Assembly: GCA_029238315.1 (NCBI GenBank)
Contig: JAQWGI010000036.1
Location: 1 to 64,000, forward strand
DNA: 64,000 bases
Source: Polaribacter sp.
GTDB lineage: Bacteria > Bacteroidota > Bacteroidia > Flavobacteriales > Flavobacteriaceae
Direction of reading: 5' to 3'
The position numbers and the translations under genes are program-made. The notes under the pieces are model-generated. The model worked only from the letters and a program-made list of their open reading frames with translations. It did no database searches and was not told the origin of the DNA. Each line of letters starts with the position of its first letter. Positions within the stretch are counted from its first letter, which is position 1. Below are positions 52,581-60,866 of this stretch, piece by piece.

Positions 52581-52665
52581 GTCATTCCTGTGAAAGCAGG
52601 AATCCAAAAACAATATTATTGACGTGTATTTACCAAATATAGATTCCTGCTTTCGCAGGAATGAC
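52581..52665. repeat. MITE-like element, 85 bp with 24-bp terminal inverted repeats
   Basis: The arms 52581-52604 and 52642-52665 are reverse complements with one mismatch in 24 bp; the left starts GTCATTCCTGTGAAAGCAGG. The 37-bp centre is AT-rich. The structure and length match the 84-bp element at 1733-1816. It ends 8 bp before the topB stop. Confidence 0.88.
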
Positions 52666-52673
52666 ACATCGTT

Positions 52674-55145
52674 TTAATTAGAAATTATTGAAACAACCAA
52701 TTCTTTTGTCAATGGTTTCCCATTGGCATTTTTCTTGATATTTTCAAATGTAAAAAGAAAGTCGCAACCACTTTTGTGTTCAGAGCAACCATACGCAGTT
52801 CTTCCTTTTAATACAGTTCCTTTTTTACATTTTGGGCATGTGATTTTTTCTACGTCATTACGAAGAGTTTTCGACGAAGTATTCTCATTATTAGAAAGAG
52901 ATTGCTTCATGGAGCCTGTCTTGAGCGAAGTCGAAAGGTTCGAAATGACATTCGTTTTAGGTTCAAGTTTAAATTTATAATTTTCATCAAAACGAATCAA
53001 ACCTTCTACTTTACCATTGGCCGTTTTAAATCCTTTTAAATTGGTGGTGCAATACTTATCGATTAAGCGAATCAATTGATTTTCTGATATCTTTTTACCT
53101 AGAAATTCAAAAGGCAATAAGAAATCACACGTTTTATTGTATTCTGAACAACCAAAAGCTTTTGAGCCTTTTAATAAGGTTCCTTTATTACATTTTGGAC
53201 AAGTTTTTCCAGTTACTTGTTTTTTGTCTCTCGACTCCGCTCGAGGTGAAATTTTTTTGGTTTTCTTTTTTGGAGACTTCTTAACTGCACTCAAAGTGAC
53301 AGCAGCATCGGAAGCAGCAGAAATTCTAACTTTAGATTTATTAGAGCGGACTTCATACACCAATTCATCCACCATTTTTTTCATATTGCTGATAAATGTA
53401 CCTGCGTTAAACTCGCCACGCTCAATTTCTTTCAAACGTTTTTCCCAACGACCCGTTAATTCTGCCGATTTCAATAATTCATTGTCAATTAAATCAATCA
53501 ATTGAATTCCTGTTGAAGTTGGTAATACCAATTTCTTTTTACGTTCAATATATTTTCTTCTAAATAGCGTTTCAATAATACTTGCTCTTGTTGATGGTCT
53601 TCCAATTCCATTTTCTTTCATCAACTCACGCATTTCATCATCATCTACTTGTTTCCCAGCAGTTTCCATTGCACGTAGGAGTGAAGCTTCAGTATAGTTT
53701 CTAGGTGGTTTTGTTTCTTTTTCTAAAAATGACGGTTCGTGTGGTCCTTTTTCTCCTTTGACAAAAGTAGGTAACTCACTTTTGTCATTAAGAGGAGTTT
53801 TCGACGAAGTAATCTCATTTCGATTTGCAATGACATTTTCAGAGCTTGTACTGAGCGTAGTCGAAGTATCAAAAACAACACGCCAACCTTTATGAATGAT
53901 TTCCTTTCCGGTTGTCTTAAAAGGAATTTCAGCAGCTTTCCCGATTACAGCAGTATTTGAAACATCAGAATCTGGATAAAACACAGCAATAAATCGTTTG
54001 GTAATGATATCATAAACCTGTTGCTGATTGTATTGCAAATTAGTTTGTATTCCAGTCGGAATTATGGCGTGGTGATCGGTTACTTTTTTATCATCAAAAA
54101 CACGTTTCGATTTCTTTATTTTTTGCCCTAAAAGAGGTTGTGTTAACTTGCTATAATTAGTTAGTTTACTTAATATTCCTGAAATTTTTGGATATACATC
54201 ATTGGGTAAAAAAGTGGTGTCAACTCTCGGATAGGTTACCACTTTCATTTCGTATAACTTCTGAACCATTTTTAAGGTTTCATCTGCAGAAAACCCGAAT
54301 TTAGTATTACAATACACTTGTAACCCTGTTAAATCAAACAGTTTTGGAGCATATTCTTTTCCTTTTTTTTTGGTAACAGAAACAATTTCGAAATCGGCTT
54401 CTTTTACTTTCTCAGCCAACACTTGTCCGTCTTCTTGTTTTAAAAAGCGCCCATCTTCATAATTAAAATTGGTATTTCTGTACGTAGTTTGTAATTCCCA
54501 ATACGGTTCTGGTTTAAAGTTTTCAATTTCTTTAAATCGATTCACCAACATTGCTAAAGTAGGTGTCTGAACTCGTCCAACGGATAATACTTGTTTATAT
54601 CCACCAAATTTTACAGTATATAAGCGTGTGGCATTTAGTCCTAACAACCAATCTCCAATAGCGCGAGAAAATCCTGCATAATAGAGATTATCGTATTTTT
54701 CTGAGTTTTGTAGGTTATTGAATCCATCTTTAATTGCTTCTTCAGTTAAGGAAGAAATCCAAAGACGTTGTACTTTTCCTTTATAATTACATTGATTAAT
54801 TACCCAACGCTGAATCAATTCTCCTTCTTGACCTGCATCACCACAATTAATAATGACGTCTGCTTTGTCAAAAAGTGATTTTACTATATTGAATTGTTTT
54901 TGAATTCCGTCGTTGCTTGTAACTTTAGTTTCGAACTTTTGTGGCAACATGGGTAAATTGTTCAAATCCCAACTTTTCCAATGTGGCTTGTAATCTTTGG
55001 GTTCTAATAAAGTACATAAGTGCCCAAAGGTATACGTAACCGCATAACCATTGCCTTCAAAGTAACCATCACGTTTTGCATTGGCACCCAAAATGTTAGC
55101 AATTTCTCTTGCAACGCTTGGTTTTTCGGCAATACATACTTTCAT
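52674..55145 (-). CDS. topB: DNA topoisomerase III with repeat-derived linkers
   Basis: An 823-residue type IA topoisomerase that passes single strands to decatenate DNA. The TOPRIM domain (CIAEKPSVAREIANILGA at 3-20, NCGDAGQEGELIQRW about 99-113) and the catalytic Tyr near 305 in VVTYPRVDTTF are intact, as are ENGIGRPSTRASIIETLF and two C-terminal Cys4 zinc fingers (CPKCNKG from about 648, CPKCKKG from about 770). Ser/Thr/Asn-rich stretches at about 423-454, 615-642 and 731-767 are encoded by sequences matching the intergenic palindromic repeats, read in frame. The gene is otherwise complete, with no stop or shift. Confidence 0.95.
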   Translation of the reverse strand: MKVCIAEKPSVAREIANILGANAKRDGYFEGNGYAVTYTFGHLCTLLEPKDYKPHWKSWDLNNLPMLPQKFETKVTSNDGIQKQFNIVKSLFDKADVIINCGDAGQEGELIQRWVINQCNYKGKVQRLWISSLTEEAIKDGFNNLQNSEKYDNLYYAGFSRAIGDWLLGLNATRLYTVKFGGYKQVLSVGRVQTPTLAMLVNRFKEIENFKPEPYWELQTTYRNTNFNYEDGRFLKQEDGQVLAEKVKEADFEIVSVTKKKGKEYAPKLFDLTGLQVYCNTKFGFSADETLKMVQKLYEMKVVTYPRVDTTFLPNDVYPKISGILSKLTNYSKLTQPLLGQKIKKSKRVFDDKKVTDHHAIIPTGIQTNLQYNQQQVYDIITKRFIAVFYPDSDVSNTAVIGKAAEIPFKTTGKEIIHKGWRVVFDTSTTLSTSSENVIANRNEITSSKTPLNDKSELPTFVKGEKGPHEPSFLEKETKPPRNYTEASLLRAMETAGKQVDDDEMRELMKENGIGRPSTRASIIETLFRRKYIERKKKLVLPTSTGIQLIDLIDNELLKSAELTGRWEKRLKEIERGEFNAGTFISNMKKMVDELVYEVRSNKSKVRISAASDAAVTLSAVKKSPKKKTKKISPRAESRDKKQVTGKTCPKCNKGTLLKGSKAFGCSEYNKTCDFLLPFEFLGKKISENQLIRLIDKYCTTNLKGFKTANGKVEGLIRFDENYKFKLEPKTNVISNLSTSLKTGSMKQSLSNNENTSSKTLRNDVEKITCPKCKKGTVLKGRTAYGCSEHKSGCDFLFTFENIKKNANGKPLTKELVVSIISN
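52852..52954. repeat. Palindromic repeat pieces inside topB (linker between zinc fingers)
   Basis: Reading plus, GTCATTACGAAGAGTTTTCG and ACGAAGTATTCTCA are followed by GAGATTGCTTC, then GAGCCTGTCTTGAGCGAAGT and TTCGAAATGACATTCG. These are the arms of known-looking intergenic repeats (GTCATTxCGAxGAG...CGAAGxAATCTC and GAGCCTGTCTTGAGCGAAGTCGA types). They are in frame with topB residues of about 731-767. Confidence 0.75.
53222..53254. repeat. Palindromic repeat inside topB (linker before first zinc finger)
   Basis: TGTCTCTCGACTCCGCTCGA followed by GGTGAAAT matches the CTCGACTCCGCTCGAG repeat family and encodes about residues 631-642 (SPRAESRDKK region). A more decayed copy, ACTGCACTCAAAGTGACAG, lies nearby at 53286-53304. 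Confidence 0.75.
53782..53871. repeat. Palindromic repeat inside topB catalytic region
   Basis: TTGTCATTAAGAGGAGTTTT and CGACGAAGTAATCTCATTTC, then GCAATGACA, form a GTCATT...AATGAC unit. AGAGCTTGTACTGAGCGTAG followed by TCGAAG is a second unit. They encode about residues 423-454, between the GWRVVFD strand and LPTFVKGEKGPHEPSFLEKE. Confidence 0.78.
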
Positions 55146-55206
55146 TGAATGAGGTTTTTTTGAAAGTCGAAAATAGTGAAATATTAGGAATTAAAATTGT
55201 CTTTTT

Positions 55207-56130
55207 TTAAAATATTGATTGAGTGGTTGCTGTTGTGAAATTCTCTAAGAACAACATTCCTTTGTAAGAATTTCCTTTTAAATTTAATTTTGGACTCCAC
55301 ACACTTATCGCATATTTATTTGGGTGAATTGCAATAATACCGCCACCAACACCACTTTTTCCAGGTAAACCCACTTTAAAAGCAAATTCTCCAGATTCAT
55401 CATAAAAACCGCAAGTTTGCATCAAGGCATTGATTCGTTTTGACTGACTTTTAGTAATTATTGAAGAATTGTTATGCATTGCACTACCATTATTGGCAAG
55501 AAAAATAAAAAGTTCTGATAATTGTTCACAGGTTGCTTCCAATGAACAAATGTCAAAATAAAAATCGAGTACATCACTTGGTTTATTCTCTATATTGCCC
55601 AATGATTTTATTAAATTACATAAAGCAATATTTCTAAAGCTTACAGATTTCTCTGAAGCTGCAATTTTTGCATTGTATTGAATGTCTTGATTTTTAGATA
55701 GATTTCTAATAAAATCTAACAAATCTTCTTTAGGATTTTCTAGGTTACTTAGCAATACATCTGCAATAACAATAGCTCCAGAGTTTATGAATGGATTTCT
55801 TGGCTTTCCATTGTCTTTTTCTAACTGAATTAAAGAGTTAAAAGCAGTTCCGGATGGTTCTACGCCAACTCGATTCCATAATTTTTCACCAAGAATTTTA
55901 TAAGCAAGAGTTAAAGAAAAAACTTTAGAAATACTTTGAATCGAAAATTTTTCTTGATAATTGCCAATGCCAAACTTCACTGATTTAACCGTAGTAATAT
56001 GTACTCCAAATTTATTAGAGTCAATTTTTACCAATTCTGGAATATAGGAGGCTTTATCGCCATTATTTTCTAGAGAACATACTTCATCAAAAGTCTTTTT
56101 GATAAGTGTTTTATACGTTGTTTTTTTCAT
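55207..56130 (-). CDS. glsA: Glutaminase
   Basis: Serine-dependent glutaminase of the beta-lactamase fold, converting glutamine to glutamate and ammonia. The 307-residue protein has the SxxK motif (Ser66-Lys69 in FSIQSISKVFSL), RNPFINSGAIVIADVL (about 111-126), Tyr-containing YNAKIAASEKSV, and GKSGVGGGIIA near residue 262. The length matches GlsA. It is 17 bp downstream of lysA on the same strand, so the two are probably cotranscribed. Confidence 0.95.
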   Translation of the reverse strand: MKKTTYKTLIKKTFDEVCSLENNGDKASYIPELVKIDSNKFGVHITTVKSVKFGIGNYQEKFSIQSISKVFSLTLAYKILGEKLWNRVGVEPSGTAFNSLIQLEKDNGKPRNPFINSGAIVIADVLLSNLENPKEDLLDFIRNLSKNQDIQYNAKIAASEKSVSFRNIALCNLIKSLGNIENKPSDVLDFYFDICSLEATCEQLSELFIFLANNGSAMHNNSSIITKSQSKRINALMQTCGFYDESGEFAFKVGLPGKSGVGGGIIAIHPNKYAISVWSPKLNLKGNSYKGMLFLENFTTATTQSIF

Positions 56131-56147
56131 GTATTTAAAAAACGTAC

Positions 56148-57356
56148 CTAAGAAAGGTCAATTGTTTCTTGATTTCTTAAAATATCATCAAAAGTTTCTC
56201 TTTTACGAATCAGATACTCTTTTCCGTTATGTAGCATTACTTCTGCAGGTCTAAAACGAGAATTATAATTAGAAGCCATAGAAAAACAATACGCGCCAGC
56301 ATTGTGGAAACACAAAATATCTTCTTCCGTTATTTCGTTAATTCTTCTGTTGGTTCCAAAGGTATCTGTTTCACAAATATAACCGACAACAGAGTAGTAG
56401 CGTTCTCTTCCTGTTGGATTTGAAATGTTTGTAATATGATGATACGAATCGTACATCATGGGTCTAACTAAATGATTAAAACCACTATCAACTCCAGCAA
56501 AAACGGTAGAAGTTGTTTGTTTGATGACGTTTACTTTTGCAAGAAAAAAACCAGATTCGCTCACCAAAAACTTTCCTGGTTCAAACATTAGCGTTAAATC
56601 TTTTCCGTAATCTGCACAAAATTGGTTGAATCTTGTTGATAATTGTTTTCCCAATTGTTCAATATCTGTAGAAATGTCTCCTTCTTTATAAGGCACTTTA
56701 AATCCGCTTCCAAAATCGATAAAATCTAAATCTTCAAATTGAGCAGCAACATCAAACAAAATTTCTGTTGCACGTAAAAAAGTATCAATATCTAAAATAT
56801 CTGAACCTGTGTGCATGTGAATTCCGTTAATTTTCATGTTTGTATTTTCTACAACACGTTTAATTAAAGGAACTTGATACATTGAAATTCCGAATTTAGA
56901 ATCAATATGTCCTACAGAAATTTTAGAATTTCCGCCAGCCATTACATGCGGATTGATACGCACACAAACCGGAATTGTTGGATGTTTTTGACCAAATAAC
57001 TCTAGAATAGAGAGGTTGTCAATATTAATTTGAACACCTAAAGCGGCAACTTCTTCAATTTCTGTTAAAGAAACTCCGTTTGGCGTAAAAATGATATTTT
57101 CTGGCAACACACCAGCAGCCAATCCTAATTGAACCTCTTGCACAGAAACCGTGTCTAAACTAGTGCCGAGTTGCTTAAAAACCTTTAATATATTAATATT
57201 AGATAGTGCTTTTACAGCATAATTTATCTTTATATTTTTTACATCAGAAAATGCATTGATAATTCTATTGTATTGCGAAGTTATTTTATCTGTATCATAA
57301 ACATATAAGGGACTTCCGTATTTTTCTGCTAAACGTAATAATGAATTGTTCTTCAT
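56148..57356 (-). CDS. lysA: Diaminopimelate decarboxylase
   Basis: PLP enzyme making L-lysine from meso-diaminopimelate, the last step of lysine synthesis. The 402-residue protein has PLP-binding Lys49 in NYAVKALSN, HMHTGSDI (about 180-187), DFGSGFKVPYKEGD (about 216-229), FEPGKFLVSESG, and the active-site loop CETDTFG (about 331-337). The C-terminal YNSRFRPAEVM is typical. A repeat element lies upstream between it and pepT. Confidence 0.96.
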   Translation of the reverse strand: MKNNSLLRLAEKYGSPLYVYDTDKITSQYNRIINAFSDVKNIKINYAVKALSNINILKVFKQLGTSLDTVSVQEVQLGLAAGVLPENIIFTPNGVSLTEIEEVAALGVQINIDNLSILELFGQKHPTIPVCVRINPHVMAGGNSKISVGHIDSKFGISMYQVPLIKRVVENTNMKINGIHMHTGSDILDIDTFLRATEILFDVAAQFEDLDFIDFGSGFKVPYKEGDISTDIEQLGKQLSTRFNQFCADYGKDLTLMFEPGKFLVSESGFFLAKVNVIKQTTSTVFAGVDSGFNHLVRPMMYDSYHHITNISNPTGRERYYSVVGYICETDTFGTNRRINEITEEDILCFHNAGAYCFSMASNYNSRFRPAEVMLHNGKEYLIRKRETFDDILRNQETIDLS

Positions 57357-57467
57357 TTTTGTATTCTATAATTAAGTTGGTAAATGTAAAGAAATTTTAC
57401 AATCTGTATTCAAGATTAATAAAATCAAACATAATGTTATATTTTGTTATTTAAAGTTCATTTATTT

Positions 57468-57544
57468 GTCATTTCGACCGTAGTGGAGAAATCTATAATT
57501 TCTCTTGAGATTTCTCAATTCCGTTTCACTTCACTCTAAATGAC
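57468..57544. repeat. Palindromic repeat element between lysA and pepT
   Basis: A 77-bp element bounded by GTCATTT (57468) and AAATGAC (ending 57544), with an inner GAGAAATC/GATTTCTC stem. It is the same family as 2567-2658. It fills the gap between lysA and the pepT stop; there is no ORF. Confidence 0.8.
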
Positions 57545-57548
57545 AAAC

Positions 57549-58787
57549 TTATTTAAATTTAACAGCAACTTTCTCAGCAATTTTGACAATTATTTCTGTA
57601 GCTTTGATGATGGATTCTAAAGGAACGTATTCATATCGCCCATGAAAATTATGTCCGCCAGCAAAAATATTGGGACAGGGCAATCCTTTAAATGATAATT
57701 GAGACCCGTCTGTTCCGCCTCTAATTGCTTTAATTAAAGGAGTAATTCCGATGTCTTTCATTGCTTCTTCGGCGATATCTACAATATGCATTACAGGAAC
57801 CACTTTTTCCTTCATATTATAATACTGATCTTTGACCTCAACAGAAACCAATTCTTTTCCTAGCTTTTGATTGATGGTTTTCGCAACATTTTCAAAATCT
57901 GATTTTCGTTTTAAAAACAACTCCATGTCATGATCTCTAATGATATATTCCAATGTTGTTTTTTCTACGCTTCCGTGTATATCATGTAAATGATAAAAAC
58001 CTTCATAACCTGTTGTTTCTTGCGGAATTTCATTCTGAGGTAACGCAGCAATAAATTCATTTGCAATTAACATAGAATTAATCATTTTGCCTTTTGCGTA
58101 ACCAGGATGTACAATTTTTCCTTCAATAGTAACAATTGCTCCAGCAGCATTAAAGTTTTCATATTCTAATTCGCCAATCTGACTTCCATCCATTGTATAC
58201 GCCCATTCTGCGCCAAATTTTTCAACATCGAACAAATGTGCACCTTTACCAACTTCTTCGTCTGGTGTAAAACAAATTCTAATCTTGCCGTGTTTTATTT
58301 CTGGATGATTGATGAGATATTCCATTGCAGAGACAATTTCTGTAACACCAGCTTTGTCATCAGCGCCAAGTAGAGTAGTGCCATCTGTTGTAATAACGGT
58401 TTGTCCTTTATATTGTAATAAATCTTCAAAATAATTTGGAGAAAGTACAATGTTTTCTTTTTCGTTTAAAACAATGTCTTTTCCGTCATAATTTTTATGA
58501 ATCTGCGGATTTACATTTTTACCTGTAAAATCTGGACTTGTATCCATATGTGCTACAAAGCCAATTGTAGGAGCTTTATAATCTAAATTGCTTGGCAATG
58601 TTGCCATAATGTAACAATTGTCGTCTAAAGTAATGTCTGATAAACCAATTTCTTGTAACTCTTTAACGAGTAATTTTGCTAAAATCCATTGATTTTCTGT
58701 ACTTGGAAAATCAGGGTTATTTGGATCAGATTCGGTATCAATTTTCACATAACTGATAAATCTGTCGAGAATATTTTCTTTATTCAT
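57549..58787 (-). CDS. pepT: Peptidase T (tripeptide aminopeptidase)
   Basis: Zinc tripeptidase of the M20 family. The 412-residue product shows all metal-site motifs: [11 protein letters not shown] (about 77-87), [16 protein letters not shown] (about 137-152), [16 protein letters not shown] (about 171-186), [13 protein letters not shown], and the terminal [16 protein letters not shown] with a ligand His near 380. The N-terminus [19 protein letters not shown] is standard PepT. It is 16 bp downstream of the BNR-repeat lipoprotein gene and likely shares its transcript. Confidence 0.97.
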   Translation of the reverse strand: MNKENILDRFISYVKIDTESDPNNPDFPSTENQWILAKLLVKELQEIGLSDITLDDNCYIMATLPSNLDYKAPTIGFVAHMDTSPDFTGKNVNPQIHKNYDGKDIVLNEKENIVLSPNYFEDLLQYKGQTVITTDGTTLLGADDKAGVTEIVSAMEYLINHPEIKHGKIRICFTPDEEVGKGAHLFDVEKFGAEWAYTMDGSQIGELEYENFNAAGAIVTIEGKIVHPGYAKGKMINSMLIANEFIAALPQNEIPQETTGYEGFYHLHDIHGSVEKTTLEYIIRDHDMELFLKRKSDFENVAKTINQKLGKELVSVEVKDQYYNMKEKVVPVMHIVDIAEEAMKDIGITPLIKAIRGGTDGSQLSFKGLPCPNIFAGGHNFHGRYEYVPLESIIKATEIIVKIAEKVAVKFK

Positions 58788-58803
58788 TTTTATAATGACA
58801 CGT

Positions 58804-59844
58804 TTATTTTAAAATGAGTTTTCCAATTTTTTGATCACCAGAAAGCCAAGCAGTATTTTTATCTACAAATTCAATAGCATAATAACCATCTTTGCTAATA
58901 TCTTTCCAGGTTTTTCCACCGTCATTAGAAAAAGAAACACCAGTTTTACCAACTGCAATTACTTCTTTTCCTTTTGTTCCAGGAATGTATTTTACAGCAC
59001 TTTTATAGTTGGGAGCCAAACCATCTGCAACCAATGTCCAAGTCTTTCCTCCATCTGATGTTACGGCCTTATTTGCTTTATTTTCATTTGGTTTAGAAAA
59101 ATCTCCACCCATAATAATTCCGTTATTTTTGTCATAAAAATCAACAGAATAAATGCCTTGTGGGCCGTTTCCTTGTATTATTGGCGTTTTAAATATTTGC
59201 CAAGACTTGCCTTTATCAATAGATTTTAAAATTCTTGCTCTTGTACCACCAGTTACCACCCAAATAGTATTGTTATAAAACGCAATATTAGTATTGCTGG
59301 CAGCGAAAGATGCTTCTCCTTCCTTAACTTCAGGTAAGTTTTTACAATCAATTTTATTCCAAGATTCTCCGCCATCATCAGTCATAATAATTGAAGTACA
59401 ACCATCAATTGGGTCTCCAATAGCAATTCCAGTTTTATCATCTAAAAATATCATTGCATCGTAAAAAACTTTTTCGTGAACTTCTTTATAAACTACTTTA
59501 TGTTCATTCGAAGTAATTTTATATAGCAAAGCCGGGTTTGCAATAGACAAAGCAAATATGGCAGAAGATGTTTTAGCAATACTTCTAAAATGCGGTATAA
59601 TTGAATCTTGGTATTTAATGTTTTTAAAGCTCCAAGTTTTTCCTCCGTCTTCAGTTAAGCCAATATCGCCTCTAGAACCCGCAAAAAGTAATTCGTCTTT
59701 GTTTACAGCAACTATTGCTCTAATACTTGTATTCTCTATGTCAAATTTCTGAATTTGAACTGCATCAAAGCTTCTTACCATGTATTCTTGTTTGCAAGAT
59801 AAACTAACAATTGCAACCCCAATCAAGAGTATAATTTTTTTCAT
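58804..59844 (-). CDS. Lipoprotein with BNR/Asp-box (YCF48-like) repeats
   Basis: A 346-residue predicted lipoprotein (lipobox LSC, Cys about 17) forming a beta-propeller. At least five Asp-box turns are visible: [32 protein letters not shown] and SNDGGKTW, spread over residues 60-320. Related proteins are annotated as oxidoreductase or photosystem II assembly factor-like; neither function is shown here. The role may be protein binding at the outer membrane. It is first in a pair with pepT. Confidence 0.88.
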   Translation of the reverse strand: MKKIILLIGVAIVSLSCKQEYMVRSFDAVQIQKFDIENTSIRAIVAVNKDELLFAGSRGDIGLTEDGGKTWSFKNIKYQDSIIPHFRSIAKTSSAIFALSIANPALLYKITSNEHKVVYKEVHEKVFYDAMIFLDDKTGIAIGDPIDGCTSIIMTDDGGESWNKIDCKNLPEVKEGEASFAASNTNIAFYNNTIWVVTGGTRARILKSIDKGKSWQIFKTPIIQGNGPQGIYSVDFYDKNNGIIMGGDFSKPNENKANKAVTSDGGKTWTLVADGLAPNYKSAVKYIPGTKGKEVIAVGKTGVSFSNDGGKTWKDISKDGYYAIEFVDKNTAWLSGDQKIGKLILK

Positions 59845-59936
59845 TTTCTTAATTTTTAAACGTCTAATTTACAATATTGAATTGTTTAATTGTAAATTGA
59901 CAACATATTTTTATAATTTGATTTTTTTTAAGTTTT

Positions 59937-60866
59937 ATGAGTTACAAGAAAAGAGCGCTGGTTATTTCTGGTGGTGGAAGCAAAGGAGCTTTTGCAGGAG
60001 GTGTTGCAGAGTATTTAATGAATGAGAAGCAACGTGATTATGATATTTTTCTAGGTACTTCAACAGGAAGTTTAATGGTTTCTCATTTAGCACTTGGCAA
60101 AATTGATGCCTTAAAAGAGCTTTATACAAATGTAAATCAACAAACAATATTCAGTAACAATCCTTTTGTTATTAAAAGAAAACATGGAGAGAAGGTTATT
60201 GCAATCAATCACCTTAACACACTTTGGAATTTTATGAATGGAAGAAAGACATTTGGTGAAAGTAAAAACCTTAGAAAACTGATACGGAAAAATGTAACGG
60301 AAGAGATGTTTTTAAACATTATTAAAAACAATACAGAAGTAGTAGTAACAGTTTCTAATTTATCTGCAAACAAAGTAGAATATAAAACTTTAAGAGAGTG
60401 TACTTATAATGATTTTTGTGATTGGATTTGGGCTTCTTGTAACTACATACCCTTTATGAGTTTGTTAGAAAAAAATGGTTGTCAATATGCAGATGGTGGT
60501 TTTGGATGTTTGGTTCCTATAAGAGAAGCCATTTTAAGAGGCGCAAAAGAAGTTGATGCTATTATTTTAGAAACTGAAGTTACGCAGATTAATAGAATGA
60601 AATCTAAAAATCCTTTTTCATTACTTTTTGATGCGTTCGATTTTATGTTAGAACATGTAGAAAGGCATAATATAACAATAGGCAAATTATCTGCTAAGCA
60701 GAACAATGTAAAATTAAATTTATATTACACACCTTCTGTTTTAACAACAAATTCTTTAATATTTGATAAAAAACTAATGCGTAAATGGTGGCAATCTGGA
60801 TATGAACACGCAAAATCTAAAAATGAATCTTTAATGAATGAATTTAGACCAGATTTAAAGAGTTAG
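59937..60866 (+). CDS. Patatin-like phospholipase
   Basis: A 309-residue serine lipase of the patatin family. The oxyanion loop SGGGSKGAFAGG (11-22), nucleophile Ser42 in GTSTGS (40-45) and the catalytic DGG (Asp186 in YADGGFG) are intact, so it should be active. No signal peptide is present, so the protein is cytoplasmic or exported by another route. Substrates of such bacterial enzymes are lysophospholipids or acylated lipids. Its stop shares TTAG with the convergent S41 gene. Confidence 0.93.
   Translation: MSYKKRALVISGGGSKGAFAGGVAEYLMNEKQRDYDIFLGTSTGSLMVSHLALGKIDALKELYTNVNQQTIFSNNPFVIKRKHGEKVIAINHLNTLWNFMNGRKTFGESKNLRKLIRKNVTEEMFLNIIKNNTEVVVTVSNLSANKVEYKTLRECTYNDFCDWIWASCNYIPFMSLLEKNGCQYADGGFGCLVPIREAILRGAKEVDAIILETEVTQINRMKSKNPFSLLFDAFDFMLEHVERHNITIGKLSAKQNNVKLNLYYTPSVLTTNSLIFDKKLMRKWWQSGYEHAKSKNESLMNEFRPDLKS

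Noticed and set aside
52723..53505. Plus-strand open frames opposite topB
   Set aside because: They are antisense shadows of a complete topB gene, open partly because of the repeat inserts; no start or coding signature of their own.
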